From the NCBI RefSeq assembly GCF_003597395.2, contig NC_133770.1, forward strand, positions 96,280,012 to 96,344,011: 64,000 bases of DNA, in the 5' to 3' direction. The DNA comes from Chelonoidis abingdonii (Eukaryota; Chordata; Testudines; Testudinidae). The number at the start of each line of letters is the position of its first letter. Positions within the stretch are counted from its first letter, which is position 1. Below the pieces are notes generated by a model. That model saw only the letters and a program-made list of their open reading frames with translations, did no database searches and was not told where the DNA came from. Shown piece by piece: positions 61,371 to 64,000 of the stretch. The position numbers and the translations under genes are program-made.

Positions 61371-64000
61371 AAAAATAACATCCAGAATATATTAGGAGGT
61401 GGGGGGGAATCCTTTCCTGACCTCTGCAGTTGGCCAGCTGAAACCTTAAACATAAGCTTTTAGGAACATAAGACATACATTGGAAGTGAGCCCCAGAGTA
61501 GCTCTGCCCCCTACCATCACAAACAAATGCAAAATACAATCACGCCCATAAGTTCTGTCTTAAAACTAATTAAGTTGTTTTCCCCCACAACTCCTATTGG
61601 ACCCAGCACACTAAAAAAGACAGAGAGGATGACCTCTGTCCATCAACATATAGATTATGAGTCCAGCACATTCTCACTGTGCCACTCTACCTTGTTGTTC
61701 CAATAATTGTGCATATATCTTAGTGACTGGGAGTCTGGAACCCCTTAGTTCTAACCCTGGCTGTGACAATGAGTTGCTGTGGCCTTGGATATGTGACTTC
61801 CAATCAAATTTTCTAACTTGAGTAGCTAAAGACAGGTGTCTAAATCCATATTTTAGCAACAAAATCAGCATGTTAAATGTTAAAATGTCAAATGCTAAAA
61901 TATTCACTTAGAAGCCTCACAGGGGCGTTGTGTGGATTTATTAGCCAATATTTGTAAAGGGAAAGACTTACATTAGTACTACGTATGTATGCAGTATTAT
62001 TATTATTATAATAGAATGGTATCATCAAAATTAGAGATGGAGAATAGAACAGTAGCTCGTCCAGTCCATCTCCCTCGTGTAGATGGAGTTGCTCCGTGTA
62101 CGGTATAGCCCCATGCTATCTGCAGTACTGCCCTTCATTCCCAAGCATTTTTTAACCATAGGGTATTTCCAATTGTACGGACTGGGAAAGGGAAAATGCA
62201 GCCAGCATAAAATGCGCATACAGCATACGTTAGGGAACACGTAAAAGCAAACATACAAACCACTACTATTGGTGCATCAACATTTATTCCCCGTACAGTG
62301 GAATGTTGAATGATCTTATAATATGAAGGAATGGTGAAAGTTCTATGTAGCAAATAAGTTTTACACTTTTTCTTTAATATCAAAAAAGCTATGGATAAAA
62401 GTTTGATTTTAACAGATGTAAAATAATATGTAATTCTGCTATAATTTCTAAATAGCGGTGTTTTAGTCAGCAAACACTTATGATCACAATATTGTATGCT
62501 CACAACAAAGCTTGTTAAGGTGAAGTATCACAGCTACAGTATTTGCTAGTTTAACAATGCAATGTTAAGAATGTTGATCCTTTTTTAATAATTACCCTTA
62601 CATGTATTCATCAGCTTTCTTTTAGGGGTTAATTTGAGATTGATATGAAAACAAAGCATTAGAACTTCCACAATGCATACTATTTTAGAAGCTTTTTAAA
62701 AATATTGAATTTTTTGCTTATGCTTGTTTAGGTCAATATTTTCAAACTTGGGTGTCTAATTTAGGCACCTCAAGTGAAATCCTGGCTCCACTGAAGCCAA
62801 TAGGAGTTTTACTATTGATGTCAATGGAAAGAGGATTTCATCCATATTTTTTATTTAGGCACAACTATGTGGCCTGAGTTTCAGAGAAGTTGATCATCCC
62901 CAATTCTGCTGTAATCAATGGGAACTATGGGTGCTCAGCACTTCTAAAAATTAGGCCACTTGGGTGCCTAAACATAGATCTAGGACCCCATTCTGCAAGG
63001 TTGAATTCCTGCATCTGCACCAAGACAATGGCTGGAGGTGCCTAGCTGGATCTTTTCGTGACTGTGTTCTTCTAGTTGTGTAAGTACACAAAGCACACAT
63101 CTATTGCCACTTGGGTCTCGCAGCTAGAAATTGCACACATGAAAAGTTCATTAGCTTGCACGCCAGCGAGCGAGGTGATTGTGCTGCACAGGTACGAGCA
63201 TGGTTAAGGAAAGTAATATTTTTGCAGGGTGCTATTTGGATTTATTTGTGCATCTTTTGTTGCTTGTACCAGAACATTTTGTTACCAAGTCAGGGTGACA
63301 AATTATGCCCTCAGATAAAATGCATGCAACCCTCATTAGGATTCCTACAATAACTTAAATCAGCATACTAATGTGTTGACACGATAAATCGGGAGACATG
63401 CAAAGGATTTTTTTTAAACTTGGGTTTGTGTCTTTTTTCCCCTTCCTTCTTATTTAAGATGAGTAAAGAAGGCAGGAAAGCTTGTCTGCTTGCTTGTTTT
63501 TAAGAATGGTATTTTGCCCCTTTAAAAAATATCAGGGGTGTTAAGTCTAGTATTTTCTGGTTTTGCTGGAAGATTCTTGGGGGTTCTTTGAGACATTTGT
63601 TGTGAGCTCTAACACCTTAATTAAAGCTCAGGGGCACTGAAACTTTAACAGCCAAATGTTCATTATGCAACGGCATTAAATAGGTGTTAGCAAAAAGCAG
63701 AGTGCCCTCGTAGCAATGGCTTGAGCCAGGTAGAGTGCAGTCAGGAGCAGTGTAAACTGCACCCCAGAGTTGTGCCAATGTACCTCATATTTAAGTTCTC
63801 ACCTTTGCAATTTTAAGCCCTGACTCAGCAAAGCATTTAAGCACCTGCTTATCCTTAAACACATGAGTAGCTGCATCAGCATTGTCCTGCTCCTTGTTCA
63901 GTACAACAAGTGCCTTCCAGTTGTGCCAAACTGTGTGGAAGTTGAGGTGTTTATGAACAGGGAGTAGCAATCTCATTTCCTTGTGCGATCTAAGCAAAAT
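61371..64000. other. Flank with old repeats, no gene seen
   Basis: Nothing here reads as a gene. Between about 62735 and 62960 the strand shows old fold-back repeat arms (TAGGCACCTCAAGTGAAATC, TGGGTGCTCAGCACTTCT, GGCCACTTGGGTGCCTAA). At about 63815-63880 CCTGACTCAGCAAAGCATTT and AAGCACCTGCTTATCCTTAA belong to another ancient repeat common in amniotes. The short open frames (for example 63111-63353) are not convincing. Confidence 0.45.

Noticed and set aside
50060..64000. SFRP4 or another downstream host gene
   Set aside because: No frizzled-type or other host coding exon could be read on either strand; only repeats and unassigned sequence are present.
1..64000. CRISPR array, bacterial operons or phage
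   Set aside because: No direct-repeat/spacer pattern or prokaryotic gene layout; the sequence is an intron-rich vertebrate locus.

Overview
The window is animal nuclear DNA, most likely from a cryptodiran turtle. Three sequence types point there: an antisense tRNA-derived SINE with a CR1-like tail (about 36027-36212), many CR1 LINE pieces of the type abundant in turtles, and two roughly 6.1-kb DIRS-type retrotransposons. The taxon is an inference from these repeat families. The layout (spliced exons, long introns, nested repeats) is plainly eukaryotic.

The one host gene I can read is NME8 (TXNDC3), on the + strand. Fifteen coding exons from 15236 to 47909 join in frame to 1752 nt, or 583 residues: a thioredoxin domain with a WCGPC active site, then three nucleoside-diphosphate-kinase (NDK) domains. 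Every intron is GT-AG. A CpG-rich segment at about 11700-12330 is the probable promoter, with a 5' UTR intron inferred between it and the ATG exon. No other host gene was recognised on either flank.

Region 1-11.4 kb is a repeat graveyard. A decayed BED-finger/hAT transposase gene (about 2.3-7.2 kb) was hit by two antisense solo LTRs (3320-4089 and 4741-5597, with 5-bp target duplications) and a hAT MITE. A CR1 LINE (8.3-10.56 kb) was split by another solo LTR and another hAT MITE. Region 12.3-13.5 kb is GT-rich simple sequence. The NME8 introns hold further MITEs, an antisense RTE-like LINE remnant, a 2.1-kb TIR element, the SINE and, in intron 12, a DIRS element (38684-44756) in antisense orientation with all its reading frames open.

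Downstream of NME8 lie CR1 and Tx1-like LINE remnants and a second, decayed DIRS (53248-59348) inserted into an older CR1, then a hAT MITE, a rare CR1 5' end and unassigned sequence to 64000.

The two DIRS copies lie in opposite orientation with their 5' ends facing each other, bracketing the last three NME8 coding exons. Each codes for a Gag with a cysteine/histidine cluster and (best preserved in the first copy) an Arg-Ser-rich tract, a reverse transcriptase/RNase H with a methyltransferase-like tail, and a tyrosine recombinase. Both share a TTT-TGA junction at the end of gag that looks like a +1 frameshift site, and both keep a second long open frame across the RT gene. These are the most interesting observations in the window.
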